From the NCBI GenBank assembly GCA_946482515.1, contig CAMLRS010000002.1:62001-126000 (forward strand): a stretch of DNA of 64,000 nucleotides. The letters run 5' to 3'. Numbering within the stretch: position 1 is the stretch's first letter; every line of letters begins with the position of its first letter. The translations under genes were made by a program, and so were the position numbers. The notes under the pieces were generated by a model. The model searched no databases. It saw nothing but the letters and a program-made list of their open reading frames with translations, and was not told the origin of the DNA. Of this stretch, positions 9,615 to 19,329 are shown piece after piece. The stretch comes from an uncultured Flavobacteriales bacterium (lineage in GTDB: Bacteria; Bacteroidota; Bacteroidia; Flavobacteriales; Crocinitomicaceae).

Positions 9615-10847
9615 TCACCAACGAACAAATCGACCGGCAAAACGCTTTCCTTCCGCATTTGTCAAGACGATTAACCCGGCATTCAGCGATTTAGCAACCT
9701 GAACCGACTGCTGATCCTCTATACGACCGCTCAGAATCCGTTCACCGGAAAGTGCATAAATCTCATAGGAAAGCGGTCCATTTTCTGCCGTAATACTGAA
9801 ATGATCGGGATATTGCTTCAATCCGAACAATGTCGATATTTCGTCTATTCCAACAATATTGATCGTAATGCTTTGGAAAGTGGTATCCGTTGTACAGGCA
9901 TTCCCGGCGATCAGGCTCACTTCATACGTTCCGGGAGCAGCAAATATATGTTCCGGGTGCTCCTCATTGGACGTATTTCCATCGTCGAAATTCCACCACC
10001 ACTGCTCATCGCGGGTCGATGTATTGGTAAACTGCACGTTTCCTTCTGCATCAGTAAACGTAAACGCAGCCTGCACCGGCTCATCAACGGGATGCAGCTT
10101 GAAATGGTCGAGGCTGTCGAGCATAACGATATCGGTCGCCGCGCGGATCTGTTGTGCAGTGGTGGCATCCAATCCACCGAGATAAGTCGCTGCCGAAACG
10201 GGCTGCTGAAACAACGAAACGTAGAAGGTGCAAGCCGCCAGGTAGGTTCCCGCCAGACTTGGATGCGAGCCATCGCCCGAATACAGCTGAATTGCAGGAT
10301 GCTGGTTGCGGACGTATTTCCACACCGCACCGACAGGGGAAACCATGGCATCAGTCGAATCGGCCATGCGCATGTAAGCATTGTATAAGCGCTGGTTCAT
10401 GCCTTCAAACGTCGAGATCGGTGCCCACTGCGGATCGCCGTTTTCGCGGCCCCAGGTCATGTAATACAACACATTTGAGCAGGGATTGATCGCATAAACG
10501 CTATCAGCAAGCCGGATCGCAGGTGGTATGGTTTGTTCGTCTACCTGGTCGTCGGGAAAAGCAGGTTCCTGGCTCTGCGCCTGTAAAACAACTACATCCC
10601 AGTTTTCCTGGTGCATCGCCGTAAACGTCTGTGCATCGTTGCAGTGATTCTGAAAAGTATAACCGCCATTGGCTTTCACACCGATGGTGAGCTCCTTTCC
10701 GAGCGACTCCGTCAGCTGACGGGTTGTATTGGGTAGATCGTTGACCTGCGTATAGCTGTTACCGATGAATAAAACGGAGATGGAATCCTGCGCATGCGAC
10801 CAAACAGCCGGAATCAACGTCAGGGATAAAAGGATGCTTTTTCTCAT
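9615..10847 (-). CDS. Secreted SGNH/GDSL-type hydrolase with PKD domain
   Basis: A 410-residue secreted protein with a signal peptide (about 1-20, ending SHAQ). Residues 24-240 look like an SGNH hydrolase. The block I motif is IGNSYT with Ser31 as nucleophile. The C-terminal block is SGDGSHPS with Asp192 and His195 completing the triad. This family removes ester-linked acyl groups from sugars or lipids. A PKD domain follows (about 258-330, FTFTDAEGNVQFTN ... WWWNFDDGNTSNEEHPEHIF), then about 75 residues resembling a degenerate T9SS C-terminal domain without the usual PNP motif. The substrate is unknown. It is divergent from the FG-GAP gene. Confidence 0.75.
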   Translation of the reverse strand: MRKSILLSLTLIPAVWSHAQDSISVLFIGNSYTQVNDLPNTTRQLTESLGKELTIGVKANGGYTFQNHCNDAQTFTAMHQENWDVVVLQAQSQEPAFPDDQVDEQTIPPAIRLADSVYAINPCSNVLYYMTWGRENGDPQWAPISTFEGMNQRLYNAYMRMADSTDAMVSPVGAVWKYVRNQHPAIQLYSGDGSHPSLAGTYLAACTFYVSLFQQPVSAATYLGGLDATTAQQIRAATDIVMLDSLDHFKLHPVDEPVQAAFTFTDAEGNVQFTNTSTRDEQWWWNFDDGNTSNEEHPEHIFAAPGTYEVSLIAGNACTTDTTFQSITINIVGIDEISTLFGLKQYPDHFSITAENGPLSYEIYALSGERILSGRIEDQQSVQVAKSLNAGLIVLTNAEGKRFAGRFVRW

Positions 10848-10946
10848 TATTTGTAGTTATTTACCCGTTTAACTACATTCGTAAAGCAAGCGTTGCCTTT
10901 CCCGGAAATGCATCCGCGTTTTTTTCCGCTTTTAACTTGGAATGCT

Positions 10947-13229
10947 ATGATCCTTCGTCCTGTTCTGATTTTCCTGCTGCTCATCTGTGCTTCGAAAACC
11001 GTAACTGCTCAAACCAACCTTGGTTTTGAGTTCGATCCGTCCATCGTGGTCAAAATCGGTGCAGATACCCTGAAACATCCCTGGGCCGGCGGTCTGAACT
11101 TTGTCCAGTTTTCGGATATCGACGTGGATTTTGACGGCGACCTGGATTTGTTCGTATTCGACCGCAGCGGCGACGAAATTTCCGTCTTTCTCACGGAAGA
11201 AGAGAACGGTGAGCCGATTTATCGCTACCTCCACGGCGGACATGCGCTCTTCCCGGCAGATGTGCGTTACCGCGCTGCCATGGTCGATTACAACGGTGAC
11301 GGCAAAAACGACCTGTTTACCTACGGAATCGGTGGTATGAAAGTCTACAAAAACGTGGGCGATGGTGTGAACGGATTGCAGTGGCAGCTGGCTAAAAACC
11401 TGCTTATGTCCGAATATCCGGGCAATGATTACACAAATCTGTATGTAAGCTCGAGCGATATCCCGGCATTGATCGATGTAGAAGGCGATGGCGACCTTGA
11501 TATCCTGACGTTTAACATCGGTGGCGAACGCCTGGAATACCACCAAAACCAAAGTATCGAGCTTTATGGGATTCCCGATTCATTAATTTACGTCGTTAAA
11601 AACGAATGCTGGGGCCATTTTCGCGAAGACATCAACAACAACGGCGTCATCCTGAACGACACGCAGTCGCCGTGCGGGTCCGGCAGCAGCATTCCCGATC
11701 CGCAGCGCGCCGAAGCACCCGATCCGATTCGTGAAAACGAAGATGAAAGCGGTTTTGAGCCGACACGTCATTCCGGTTCAACGGTGCTGGCCCTCGACAT
11801 GGACGACAACGGCGTTTACGACCTCATCCTCGGCGATGTTTCCTATCCGAACATGACAATGCTCATCAACGGCGGAACTGCTCCGAATACCAATTCGGCC
11901 ATGATTTCCTCCGAAACGAACTTTCCTTCCAATACCACTCCGGCATCAATGCAACTTTTTCCCGCCGCTTTTTACGTCGATGTGAACCACGATAATGTTA
12001 AAGACCTGATTGTAGGAGCGAACGCACGCACCATTTCGCAAAACCAGAAAAGCGTTACGTACTACGAAAATCTCGGCACGAACTCGCTCCCCGATTTTCT
12101 GTACCGATCCAAAAGCTTCCTCCAGGGCGATATGATCGATCACGGGCTGGGAAGTATTCCGCTGCTCTTCGATCAGAACGGCGACGGCAAGCGTGACCTG
12201 CTGGTGGCCCATTTTTTCCGCTACAAAGAAACGCTCAACAAAGAATGCGCTTTCCTCGTGTACAGAAATACCGGAACGGCTGGCGAACCTGAAATGAGCT
12301 ATTACGAAAACGACTTTTTCGGGCTCACAAGCCAGACACTGGGATTGCGCTCCATTCCTTCGTTCGGTGATCTCGATGGCGACGGCGATGCAGACATGGT
12401 CATCGGGCTCGAAAACGGAACGCTGAACCGCTACACCAATTCGGCTGGCGCAGGAAACCCGGTCAATTTCACCGGCCAGACCCAGCTGCTCGACAACAAC
12501 GGCACGGTCATCAATGTGATCTCTTACGCAGCGCCGCAGCTCTTCGACCTGAACGACGACGGCTTGCTTGATCTCATCGTAGGCAAGAAAACAGGTGAAA
12601 TGGCCTACTACGAAAATACAGGCACGGCAGCCACTCCTGTTTTCACCCTCATGAACGACACGCTCGGAGGAATCGATGTGTCGCCGAATATTCCGGATGG
12701 CTATGCCGTTCCGCACTTTTTCCGTGTCAACGACACCACGCATTTGTTCCTCGGCGCCTACGACGGCAAACTTCATTATTACAACGGCATCGATGACCAT
12801 CTGCACAAAGACAGCACATTCCACACCGTGAGCAACAACTTTCTCGGACTGGATGTCGGGCTCTACAGCTCGTTCTGGGTCGAAGACATCGACAACGACG
12901 GCTTGCTGAATCTGTTCGTTGGGCAGGATCTGGGTGGTTTGCACTTGCTGGAAGTCAACCCGAACAGCACTGTCGGCATTGAAGAACTGGAACTCGAACA
13001 CAACTGGCTGCTCTTCCCGAACCCGGCAAACGATTACGTGACGCTGGCAGCGATCAATGCCCAGGAACAAGCTGAAGTGGTTGTTTACAACATGCTCGGC
13101 GAACAGGTCGCATCCACCAGCATTTTCGGAAAAGGACAGCTCGCTATTTCCGACTACCAAAAAGGTGTTTATTTAGTGGTGATCACTTCCGGTAATAGCC
13201 GCGAAGTACTTCGCCTGATCAAAAATTGA
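10947..13229 (+). CDS. FG-GAP/VCBS repeat protein with T9SS type A sorting domain
   Basis: A 760-residue secreted protein started at ATG 10947, which gives a clean signal peptide (MILRPVLIFLLLICASKTVTAQ-type). An in-frame ATG at 10893 would add 18 residues before it. The body is a beta-propeller-like array with about ten calcium-binding loops of the form DxDxDGxxD, e.g. DVDFDGDLD, DYNGDGKND, DQNGDGKRD and DLDGDGDAD. The C-terminal 75 residues begin LFPNPANDYVTL and end LRLIKN, a T9SS type A sorting domain. Such proteins are usually cell-surface or released glycan- or protein-binding proteins. Base use is GC-richer at third positions than in the adhesin next to it. Confidence 0.88.
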   Translation: MILRPVLIFLLLICASKTVTAQTNLGFEFDPSIVVKIGADTLKHPWAGGLNFVQFSDIDVDFDGDLDLFVFDRSGDEISVFLTEEENGEPIYRYLHGGHALFPADVRYRAAMVDYNGDGKNDLFTYGIGGMKVYKNVGDGVNGLQWQLAKNLLMSEYPGNDYTNLYVSSSDIPALIDVEGDGDLDILTFNIGGERLEYHQNQSIELYGIPDSLIYVVKNECWGHFREDINNNGVILNDTQSPCGSGSSIPDPQRAEAPDPIRENEDESGFEPTRHSGSTVLALDMDDNGVYDLILGDVSYPNMTMLINGGTAPNTNSAMISSETNFPSNTTPASMQLFPAAFYVDVNHDNVKDLIVGANARTISQNQKSVTYYENLGTNSLPDFLYRSKSFLQGDMIDHGLGSIPLLFDQNGDGKRDLLVAHFFRYKETLNKECAFLVYRNTGTAGEPEMSYYENDFFGLTSQTLGLRSIPSFGDLDGDGDADMVIGLENGTLNRYTNSAGAGNPVNFTGQTQLLDNNGTVINVISYAAPQLFDLNDDGLLDLIVGKKTGEMAYYENTGTAATPVFTLMNDTLGGIDVSPNIPDGYAVPHFFRVNDTTHLFLGAYDGKLHYYNGIDDHLHKDSTFHTVSNNFLGLDVGLYSSFWVEDIDNDGLLNLFVGQDLGGLHLLEVNPNSTVGIEELELEHNWLLFPNPANDYVTLAAINAQEQAEVVVYNMLGEQVASTSIFGKGQLAISDYQKGVYLVVITSGNSREVLRLIKN

Positions 13230-13232
13230 AAC

Positions 13233-13357
13233 TCCTCCTCCCTTGAGAAGAAAAAGCGTAGCTTTTGAAGACTAAGCGGCAGTGCCGGGACATTGAGGAG
13301 GGTGGCATCAAACTTCAGATCGTGGAAAGCCCCCCTTATTTCCCCCTCAAGGGGAAG
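13233..13357. repeat. C-rich dispersed intergenic repeat, copy 1
   Basis: A palindromic C/G-rich intergenic block starting CCTCCTCCCTTGAG. It includes GAGGAGGGTGGCATC, AACTTCAGATCGTGG and a closing CCCCCTCAAGGGG. The same words in the same order occur at 30306-30392. It carries an extra inserted stretch after the first arm. It lies between convergent genes. Confidence 0.75.
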
Positions 13358-13373
13358 TCCGTAAAATTCAATT

Positions 13374-14180
13374 TTACATTAAAGAAAAGGTTTTCTGAAA
13401 CAGCGGCTCCTTCGACCAGCTGATCTTTCCCGGAGCTTCCGTAAACAAGCCGAATAACGTAGATCCCGAACCGCTCATGGCTGCATAAACCGCACCGGCG
13501 TCGTACAACTCCTGCTTGGTGGCCGCCAGCAACGGATGCTGCTGAAATACCGACCGCTCAAAATCGTTCACCAGTTTTTCTTTCCACGTTGCGATGGGTT
13601 GTTCCAGTAGTTCCTTCAACGAAGTTCGCTGATCATTGGGCTGTACGTTTGCATATGCTTCTTTGGTCGGTACGTGAATACCGTGATTGACCAGCACCAC
13701 GAGCAATTTCGGCAGTTGAACGGCCAAGGGTTCGAGCACTTCTCCCCTTCCGGTTGCCAGCTGCAATCCGCCGCGGATGAAAAACGGGCAATCGCTTCCC
13801 AGCTGCGCGGCATACGTTTCCAATTGCTTTGTCGTGAGTCCAAGGTTGAACAATTGATCAATCGCGATCAGCGTATGGGCAGCATCGGATGAGCCACCGC
13901 CCAATCCACCGCCCATCGGAATGGTTTTGTGCAGGTGCAGTTTCGCTCCTGACAAACCGAAATCCTTCTCCAGCAATTGCCAGGCTGCTATGCACAGGTT
14001 GCCTTCGCCGGGAATGTCGAGCCCCGAAGATTGAAACACAAATGTTTCCGACGGTACGATTTCCAAGACATCGCTGAACGGAATTTCGAGCATCCCCGAT
14101 TCGATTTCGTGAAAACCATCGGCACGTTTTTTCAGGATGTGCAGCCCCAGGTTTATTTTGCAGGAGGGGAAATATATCAT
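13374..14180 (-). CDS. ispE: 4-diphosphocytidyl-2-C-methyl-D-erythritol kinase
   Basis: A 268-residue cytosolic GHMP kinase of normal IspE length. It phosphorylates the 2-hydroxyl of CDP-methylerythritol in the non-mevalonate isoprenoid pathway. The visible motifs are the N-terminal Lys8 in [10 protein letters not shown], the ATP-binding loop [14 protein letters not shown] (about 88-101), Asp130 in GSDCPFF as catalytic base, and the C-terminal [12 protein letters not shown] loop. The start [12 protein letters not shown] is the usual one for the family. It is divergent from accA with a 60-base spacer. Its presence indicates this organism makes isoprenoids by the MEP route. Confidence 0.95.
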   Translation of the reverse strand: MIYFPSCKINLGLHILKKRADGFHEIESGMLEIPFSDVLEIVPSETFVFQSSGLDIPGEGNLCIAAWQLLEKDFGLSGAKLHLHKTIPMGGGLGGGSSDAAHTLIAIDQLFNLGLTTKQLETYAAQLGSDCPFFIRGGLQLATGRGEVLEPLAVQLPKLLVVLVNHGIHVPTKEAYANVQPNDQRTSLKELLEQPIATWKEKLVNDFERSVFQQHPLLAATKQELYDAGAVYAAMSGSGSTLFGLFTEAPGKISWSKEPLFQKTFSLM

Positions 14181-14240
14181 AACCCAAAAGTAACAGATGC
14201 GAACTATTTTCGTAAATTTCGACCCTCAAAAAAGAACAGT

Positions 14241-15197
14241 ATGTCAACGTATCTCGATTTTGAAGAGCCGTTAAAGGCGCTTGAAGAACAAATAGAACAA
14301 ACCCGCGAGATCGGGCGGACGAGCGATGTCGATATGACTGAAACGATCAGCGTCCTCGAAACAAAACTGACCGAAAAAACGAAAGAAATTTTCGAAGGAC
14401 TCACGCCGTGGCAGCGCGTACAATTGTCGCGTCACCCGGATCGTCCTTACACATTGGCTTACATCAACGCCATTACAGACGATACATTCCAGGAGCTTCA
14501 CGGCGACCGCAGCGTAAAAGACGATAAGGCCATGGTGGGCGGTTTCGGACTGCTCGACGGAAGAAGCGTCATGTTCATCGGTCAGCAAAAAGGGATCAAC
14601 ACCAAAATGCGCCAGTACCGCAACTTCGGTATGGCCAACCCGGAAGGTTACCGTAAGGCGCTCCGCCTGATGAAAATGGCTGAGAAATTCAACAAGCCGA
14701 TCGTTACCTTTATTGATACACCTGGAGCTTTCCCGGGTCTGGAAGCCGAAGAGCGTGGACAGGGAGAAGCGATTGCACGCAACATCTATGAAATGATGCG
14801 CCTCAAAGTTCCGGTAATCTGTATCGTGATCGGTGAAGGAGCTTCGGGTGGTGCACTCGGCATCGGCGTAGGTGATAAAGTCGTGATGCTGGAAAACACC
14901 TGGTACTCGGTGATCTCTCCTGAATCCTGCTCGTCTATTCTCTGGCGTTCCTGGGATTTCAAAGAGAAAGCTGCCGAAGCGCTTAAGCTCACCAGCGAAG
15001 ACATGAAAAAGCTCAACCTCGTAGACGATGTGATCGAAGAACCGATTTCCGGTGCACACCGTCAGCAGGAAGCCATGTTCCAGCGCGTGAAAGAAAAGAT
15101 CAAATCGTACCTCGCAGAGCTCGATCCGAAAGATCCGACTCAGCGCATCAACGAACGCATCGAAAAATTCAACTCCATGGGAGTTTGGGTGGAATAA
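14241..15197 (+). CDS. accA: Acetyl-CoA carboxylase carboxyltransferase subunit alpha
   Basis: A 318-residue protein of normal AccA length. With AccD it transfers CO2 from carboxybiotin to acetyl-CoA in fatty acid synthesis. The start at 14241 ([18 protein letters not shown]) matches the family. The reading frame stays open upstream to 13977, but that part overlaps ispE and is not needed. Typical segments are [56 protein letters not shown] and [15 protein letters not shown], the last forming the carboxybiotin/CoA-binding oxyanion region. A strong terminator follows directly, so it is monocistronic here. Confidence 0.97.
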   Translation: MSTYLDFEEPLKALEEQIEQTREIGRTSDVDMTETISVLETKLTEKTKEIFEGLTPWQRVQLSRHPDRPYTLAYINAITDDTFQELHGDRSVKDDKAMVGGFGLLDGRSVMFIGQQKGINTKMRQYRNFGMANPEGYRKALRLMKMAEKFNKPIVTFIDTPGAFPGLEAEERGQGEAIARNIYEMMRLKVPVICIVIGEGASGGALGIGVGDKVVMLENTWYSVISPESCSSILWRSWDFKEKAAEALKLTSEDMKKLNLVDDVIEEPISGAHRQQEAMFQRVKEKIKSYLAELDPKDPTQRINERIEKFNSMGVWVE

Positions 15198-15552
15198 GCG
15201 TTCCAATCCTGATTTTTCAAAGGGGCAAATCTGCGGTAGATTTGCCCCTTTCTATTGTACTTTTCTGCCAAAAAATTTAAAAGCGTGCTAAAAAACTTAC
15301 CGCGGTAATTTTATTTTTCAGCAAACTATTCCCCTTTCCAGGCTACCCGTTTTTCCGCCCAACCGCCTCAATTTCAGCGGTCATCCGTATCATAAAACAG
15401 CTTAAAAGCGATCACAAATCAGTTGAATCATTGTACGTTATAAACAAACGTTGATTTCTTCACAGGCAACTATTGCACTTAACATTGCGTATATTGCATA
15501 GCCGAAATCAGGTAGAGCTGGTTTCTGTTTACCTTTTAAAACTCGCAGCAGT
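15198..15552. other. Intergenic region accA to CxxCH protein
   Basis: A 355-base spacer. Beyond the accA terminator I see only AT-rich sequence, presumably containing the promoter of the next gene. No convincing -7 box, ORF or RNA structure stands out. Confidence 0.5.
15219..15255 (+). terminator. Intrinsic terminator of accA
   Basis: A 14-bp perfect stem, AAAGGGGCAAATCT (15219-15232) and AGATTTGCCCCTTT (15238-15251), with a 5-base loop and a short T-rich tail. Confidence 0.9.
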
Positions 15553-16419
15553 ATGAAAAAACACTACGTAGCCGTGGCTTTGGCCATTGGAGCATTTGGC
15601 TCCCTCGCTTTTATGCATTCAGGCGGAAGAACGATTGAAGAAATGCAATACGCACATGCCCACCTCAACGGGTCGGGAGCTCCAACAGGAAACACCGGTG
15701 CACCGGGCGATAACAACTGTACGCAATGCCACGCCGGCTCGGTTCAGGATGGAACGGGCATCAACTCGGTAGTAATTGCCGACGGCGTTACACCTGTTTC
15801 CGATTACGAACCGGGTCAAACGTACAATGTAGCGGTAACATTCACCGGAGCAGGAGCGAAAAACGGATTCCAGCTTCTCGCCCTTAGCCCTTCCAACACA
15901 CAGGCAGGAACCATGACAGCAGGTGCAGGAAACCAGGTGCTCAACGGACCGAGCGGTAAAAAATACGTTACGCATACCAGCGGTGGTAATGATCAGACAG
16001 CGTGGGCTTTCCAATGGACAGCACCGGCTACCAACGTAGGAACCGTAACATTCTACCTCGCAACGAACCAGACCAACAGCAACAACAACTCTTCAGGCGA
16101 TATCATCCGTCTTTCGGAGCACACGATCGGCTCGTTTGCAAGCGTAAACGAACACAAGAAAAACGAAGCATCCATTGCTTTCGCTTCATCTACCGGTCAG
16201 CTGATCGTAGATCTGAACGCTTTGGCAGCTGGTAAAGGTCACCTCAACCTGGTAGATCTTTCCGGAAAATCCGTGTTTACAGAAGACCTCGGCAACATCA
16301 CAGTTGGTGAAAACAAGCTGCATGTCCGCCTTCCGGAAAACATCAAAACAGGCGTTTACATCGCACACATCAGTGTAGATAACCGCTTTACTTCCGGTAA
16401 AGTCGCCATCACAAGATAA
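15553..16419 (+). CDS. T9SS-secreted protein with CxxCH motif (Reeler/choice-of-anchor-like)
   Basis: A 288-residue secreted protein. The N-terminal signal segment (about 1-20) is followed by SGAPTGNTGAPGDNNCTQCHAG, with Cys56, Cys59 and His60 forming one CxxCH motif of the kind that attaches c-type heme. Residues about 85-195 form a beta-sandwich with YEPGQTYNVAVTF and GFQLLALSPSN, similar to Reeler or 'choice-of-anchor V' modules of secreted Bacteroidota proteins. The C-terminal 75 residues are T9SS-like, with the ending TGVYIAHISVDNRFTSGKVAITR, though the usual PNP is replaced. Whether heme is bound is unknown. The motif sits in the first cysteine cluster and is the only Cys pair. Confidence 0.72.
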   Translation: MKKHYVAVALAIGAFGSLAFMHSGGRTIEEMQYAHAHLNGSGAPTGNTGAPGDNNCTQCHAGSVQDGTGINSVVIADGVTPVSDYEPGQTYNVAVTFTGAGAKNGFQLLALSPSNTQAGTMTAGAGNQVLNGPSGKKYVTHTSGGNDQTAWAFQWTAPATNVGTVTFYLATNQTNSNNNSSGDIIRLSEHTIGSFASVNEHKKNEASIAFASSTGQLIVDLNALAAGKGHLNLVDLSGKSVFTEDLGNITVGENKLHVRLPENIKTGVYIAHISVDNRFTSGKVAITR

Positions 16420-16490
16420 TTTTTGATTTTGGATGCTTGATTTTGGATGACCGTTCAATCAAACATTGAGCATCAAAAATTCAACATCAT

Positions 16491-16526
16491 AAAAAACGCT
16501 TTCATTTCGGTGGAAGCGTTTTTTTG
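16491..16526. terminator. Bidirectional terminator
   Basis: AAAAAACGCTT near 16491 pairs with AAGCGTTTTTT near 16514-16525 around a TCATTTCGGTGG loop. A and T tracts on both sides suit the two convergent genes. Confidence 0.8.
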
Positions 16527-16545
16527 TTGGTCCGTCAACCATCAA

Positions 16546-17112
16546 TTAACCGATTCGCCGCGTAACCAGCTTCTCCACCCGCTCGAACAGTTGCTGCGGC
16601 TGCCAGGTGCGCCATTCGATTTCTTCGAGGTCGCCGCCCATGACAAAGTAATGATCGATCTTCGCACGTTCGAATTCGGCTATTACGTGGTCGTGGAAAT
16701 TAATCAGGGCGATCCAGCCTTCTTCCACATCATCGAACCATTCTTCATAATAGCTATCGTCGGAGTAATGGAAATTCAGCACATTTTCGCCGATGAGCAG
16801 GAACTTATTGATGCCGTTGTCCATGAGCGATTCGGCCACATCGCGCTTCAGTGTCATGATGTCGTTTTCGATCGCGTCGTTCCATTCGCCGATGAATTCC
16901 AGGATGGCATACTGCTCCTCGTAATCCACGTACAGGATCTTCACAAACAGCGTCGGCGAGCCCATATTGTCCCATTGCGGATGAATGAGGTAATTGTAGA
17001 CCCGATCGGTGAATTCGAATTCGCTGTACTCGCGCTCGAAAAAGGGAGAAAGCGGATCCTCCGAAGCGATATACTGGTGCCTCCAGTTGAAATACGGCTC
17101 GATAAAATGCAT
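16546..17112 (-). CDS. Conserved-looking acidic protein of unknown function
   Basis: A 188-residue soluble protein with no signal peptide or membrane segment. It is rich in acidic and aromatic residues (e.g. DDSYYEEWFDDVEEGW, FIEPYFNWRHQY). An alternating hydrophobic pattern (LFVKILYVDYEEQYAILEFIG; DHYFVMGGDLEEIEW) suggests a mixed alpha/beta fold. I do not recognise the family. It stands alone, convergent with the CxxCH gene and divergent from the lipoprotein gene. The ATG at 17112 (MHFIEPYF) is the only good start. Confidence 0.7.
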   Translation of the reverse strand: MHFIEPYFNWRHQYIASEDPLSPFFEREYSEFEFTDRVYNYLIHPQWDNMGSPTLFVKILYVDYEEQYAILEFIGEWNDAIENDIMTLKRDVAESLMDNGINKFLLIGENVLNFHYSDDSYYEEWFDDVEEGWIALINFHDHVIAEFERAKIDHYFVMGGDLEEIEWRTWQPQQLFERVEKLVTRRIG

Positions 17113-17214
17113 TAAATCAATATATTATGAATGGCCCGTTTTTAGCTGGAGAGCCTATCCTAAATTAAATATAAACTGTACATTTATACCCAAGTCACAA
17201 ATAAATTTAAACCT

Positions 17215-18720
17215 ATGAATCTGGTAAAAACAAGCTCTCGATTTGGCCTTATCGCTGCCTTTGGCATTTTTCTGCTAACGGGTTGTTCCGGCAATGACGA
17301 ACGTGATGCACAAGCCGCTGCATCGGCATTGATCCAGGAAAACAAAAGCGTTGTTGCTTTCGGTCACGTCTCTGTGAAAGAGCTGTTGAACAAACTGGAT
17401 TACAAAAACCTCCCGAAAGTCAATGCCATTATCGGCACTGAGCTCGATTCCTGGGAAAAGGGGCTTGATCTTTCCAAGCCGGTTTACTATGCAGTGCAGG
17501 CCCCGTTTGCACAAGACGGCACACCGGATGTGGTTTATGGTTTTGTGAACGTAACAGACCAGGCAAAACTGATCGATAAGTTCAACGCTATGGGCTATGC
17601 CGTAGAGAAAACAGGCGAAATCAGCTACATTGCCGAAGGCGACGTGACTATCGGTGTGCGCAACCAGCTCGCTATCATCCTCTCCAAAAAAGCACCTTAC
17701 GACGGCAAAGCGCTCATCGTTCAGGCATTCGAACAAACCGAAGGCGACGAAAGCGAAGGCAAAACCGAAGATATTCTAAAGGCAAAAGGCGATATCGTAA
17801 ACGGTGTGAGCATCGAGCGTTTGTATGCAACTTCCAACACATCGCTCAACAATCTGAAAGCCGATAAAAAACAGGAGCTGGAAAAGCTTATCGCTGATGG
17901 ATACGTTCAAACAGTGATGTCGTTTGATAAAGGCATTGCCCGCATCAAGTCTACCAACCTCTTCTCCGAAGAGCTGAAAGACCGCCTGTTTTTCAAAGAA
18001 GACAAATCAGCTTCCATTCTCAAAAAACTGGGCAACGGCAATCCATGGATGGGCGTTGCAACCAACATCGATATGCGCAAGCTCGAAGCGTTCTTGAACG
18101 ATTTCGCACCGGAAGGCAGCAAAAAGCTCAACCAGGCATTGCCGGGTGAAGCAGCTATTGCACTGGCCATGATGGGCGAACAGCCACTGGGCAAAATGTT
18201 CTCCGGGCAACTGGGCTTCGTTGCCGTAGGAAATCCTTCTGAGAATGTCGGAATGGTGCCGCAGTTCAATTTCTTTATCGGACTGGGCTCCAAAGGCGAT
18301 TTCATCACCAACATGATGGAAGAATATGCCACCAGCATGATGATGGAGAAACAAGGTGATGCCTACATCATGGACAACATGGCCATTGCACCGCGCAAAG
18401 ACGGAATCTATGGTTACACGATTACCAGCGGCATGCAGCAAGGATTGAAGATTCCGGCGTTTGCCAAAGGATTCGGCACGAACACTTTCTCTGCTTTCTT
18501 CGCGCTCGGACAGATCGACATAGCAAGCCTGGAGCTGCCACACGAAGCACGCGCACTCGAGATCATGGAATCGCTGACCATCAACGCTGATAAAGACGGC
18601 GGTGAGCTGGTACTGACGGCTAAAGACAAATCGGTAAACATTCTCAAGCAAGTCGGCTTGTTCTACATCAAGCTCGGCGAAGAGCGTATGGAAGACCTGG
18701 CCGTAGAGCCTGGTTTCTGA
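17215..18720 (+). CDS. DUF4836-like lipoprotein
   Basis: A 501-residue lipoprotein. The signal segment ends LLTGC with the lipid-bearing Cys at position 24, followed by SGND, so it is anchored to a membrane, probably the outer. The mature part begins with [26 protein letters not shown] and has long alternating strands and helices, consistent with the DUF4836 family common in Bacteroidota. No catalytic motif is visible and its function is unknown. A hairpin terminator follows, then msrB 69 bases downstream. Confidence 0.72.
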   Translation: MNLVKTSSRFGLIAAFGIFLLTGCSGNDERDAQAAASALIQENKSVVAFGHVSVKELLNKLDYKNLPKVNAIIGTELDSWEKGLDLSKPVYYAVQAPFAQDGTPDVVYGFVNVTDQAKLIDKFNAMGYAVEKTGEISYIAEGDVTIGVRNQLAIILSKKAPYDGKALIVQAFEQTEGDESEGKTEDILKAKGDIVNGVSIERLYATSNTSLNNLKADKKQELEKLIADGYVQTVMSFDKGIARIKSTNLFSEELKDRLFFKEDKSASILKKLGNGNPWMGVATNIDMRKLEAFLNDFAPEGSKKLNQALPGEAAIALAMMGEQPLGKMFSGQLGFVAVGNPSENVGMVPQFNFFIGLGSKGDFITNMMEEYATSMMMEKQGDAYIMDNMAIAPRKDGIYGYTITSGMQQGLKIPAFAKGFGTNTFSAFFALGQIDIASLELPHEARALEIMESLTINADKDGGELVLTAKDKSVNILKQVGLFYIKLGEERMEDLAVEPGF

Positions 18721-18747
18721 TATCCGAAAAAAACGTATCTTGCAAAG

Positions 18748-18776
18748 AGCCTTTCCACACCCGGAAAGGCTTTTTT
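18748..18776 (+). terminator. Intrinsic terminator after the lipoprotein gene
   Basis: AGCCTTTCC (18748-18756) pairs with GGAAAGGCT (18763-18771), followed by TTTTT. It separates the lipoprotein gene from msrB. Confidence 0.85.
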
Positions 18777-18788
18777 AATACCCACGTT

Positions 18789-19160
18789 ATGCTCGACAAA
18801 GAACATTGGAACCAGCTCACACCGGACGAAGAGCACATCATTGTGCACAAAGGGACTGAATACCCGTTTACCGGTGAATACAACAAATGGAAAGAAGACG
18901 GCGTATTCGTTTGCCGCCGTTGTGAAGCCCCGCTTTACCGCAGCAGCGATAAATTCGATTCGGGCTGCGGCTGGCCTTCCTTCGACGATGCGTTTCCCAA
19001 TGCGGTGAAAGAAGTCACCGACAAAGACGGGCGTCGTGTCGAAATCCTCTGCAATCATTGCGGTGGACACCTCGGCCATGTTTTCCGCGGCGAGCGCTTC
19101 ACACCAAAAAACACGCGGCACTGCGTCAATTCGCTGTCGATGAAGTTTGTTAAGGTGTGA
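18789..19160 (+). CDS. msrB: Peptide-methionine (R)-S-oxide reductase
   Basis: A 123-residue MsrB, which reduces methionine-R-sulfoxide in proteins using thioredoxin. All key residues are present: zinc-binding Cys42 and Cys45 (CRRC) and Cys88 and Cys91 (CNHC), the recycling Cys60 in DSGCGWPSF, and the catalytic Cys112 in [11 protein letters not shown]. It has no signal peptide, so it is the cytosolic single-domain form. It starts only 13 bases after the terminator of the preceding gene, so its promoter probably lies inside that region or it depends on read-through. Confidence 0.96.
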   Translation: MLDKEHWNQLTPDEEHIIVHKGTEYPFTGEYNKWKEDGVFVCRRCEAPLYRSSDKFDSGCGWPSFDDAFPNAVKEVTDKDGRRVEILCNHCGGHLGHVFRGERFTPKNTRHCVNSLSMKFVKV

Positions 19161-19162
19161 TT

Positions 19163-19185
19163 GGCCACCCTCAAGGGAGGAGGTA
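19163..19185. repeat. C-rich dispersed intergenic repeat, short copy
   Basis: GGCCACCCTCAAGGGAGGAGG, a short copy of the C-rich family seen in full at 29449-29637 and 30306-30392. It directly follows the msrB stop. Confidence 0.6.
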
Positions 19186-19329
19186 GAAACTGCTTCCAAC
19201 ATGAGCATATGAACGAACCTCATGATTCGTGTTAATTCGCTAATTCGCGGGAAACCTGTCAAACGCACAATCGGATTTGCTGCTTTGTTCTTCATTTCCT
19301 ACATTAGTGAGCCTGTTAAAGCTAAAACT

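Noticed and set aside
13977..14240. Upstream extension of the accA frame
   Set aside because: It overlaps ispE on the other strand, is not AccA-like, and ATG 14241 gives the family start.
18007..18651. Antisense ORFs over the DUF4836-like lipoprotein gene
   Set aside because: The lipoprotein frame has a lipobox, full length and a terminator. The antisense frames have no domain.
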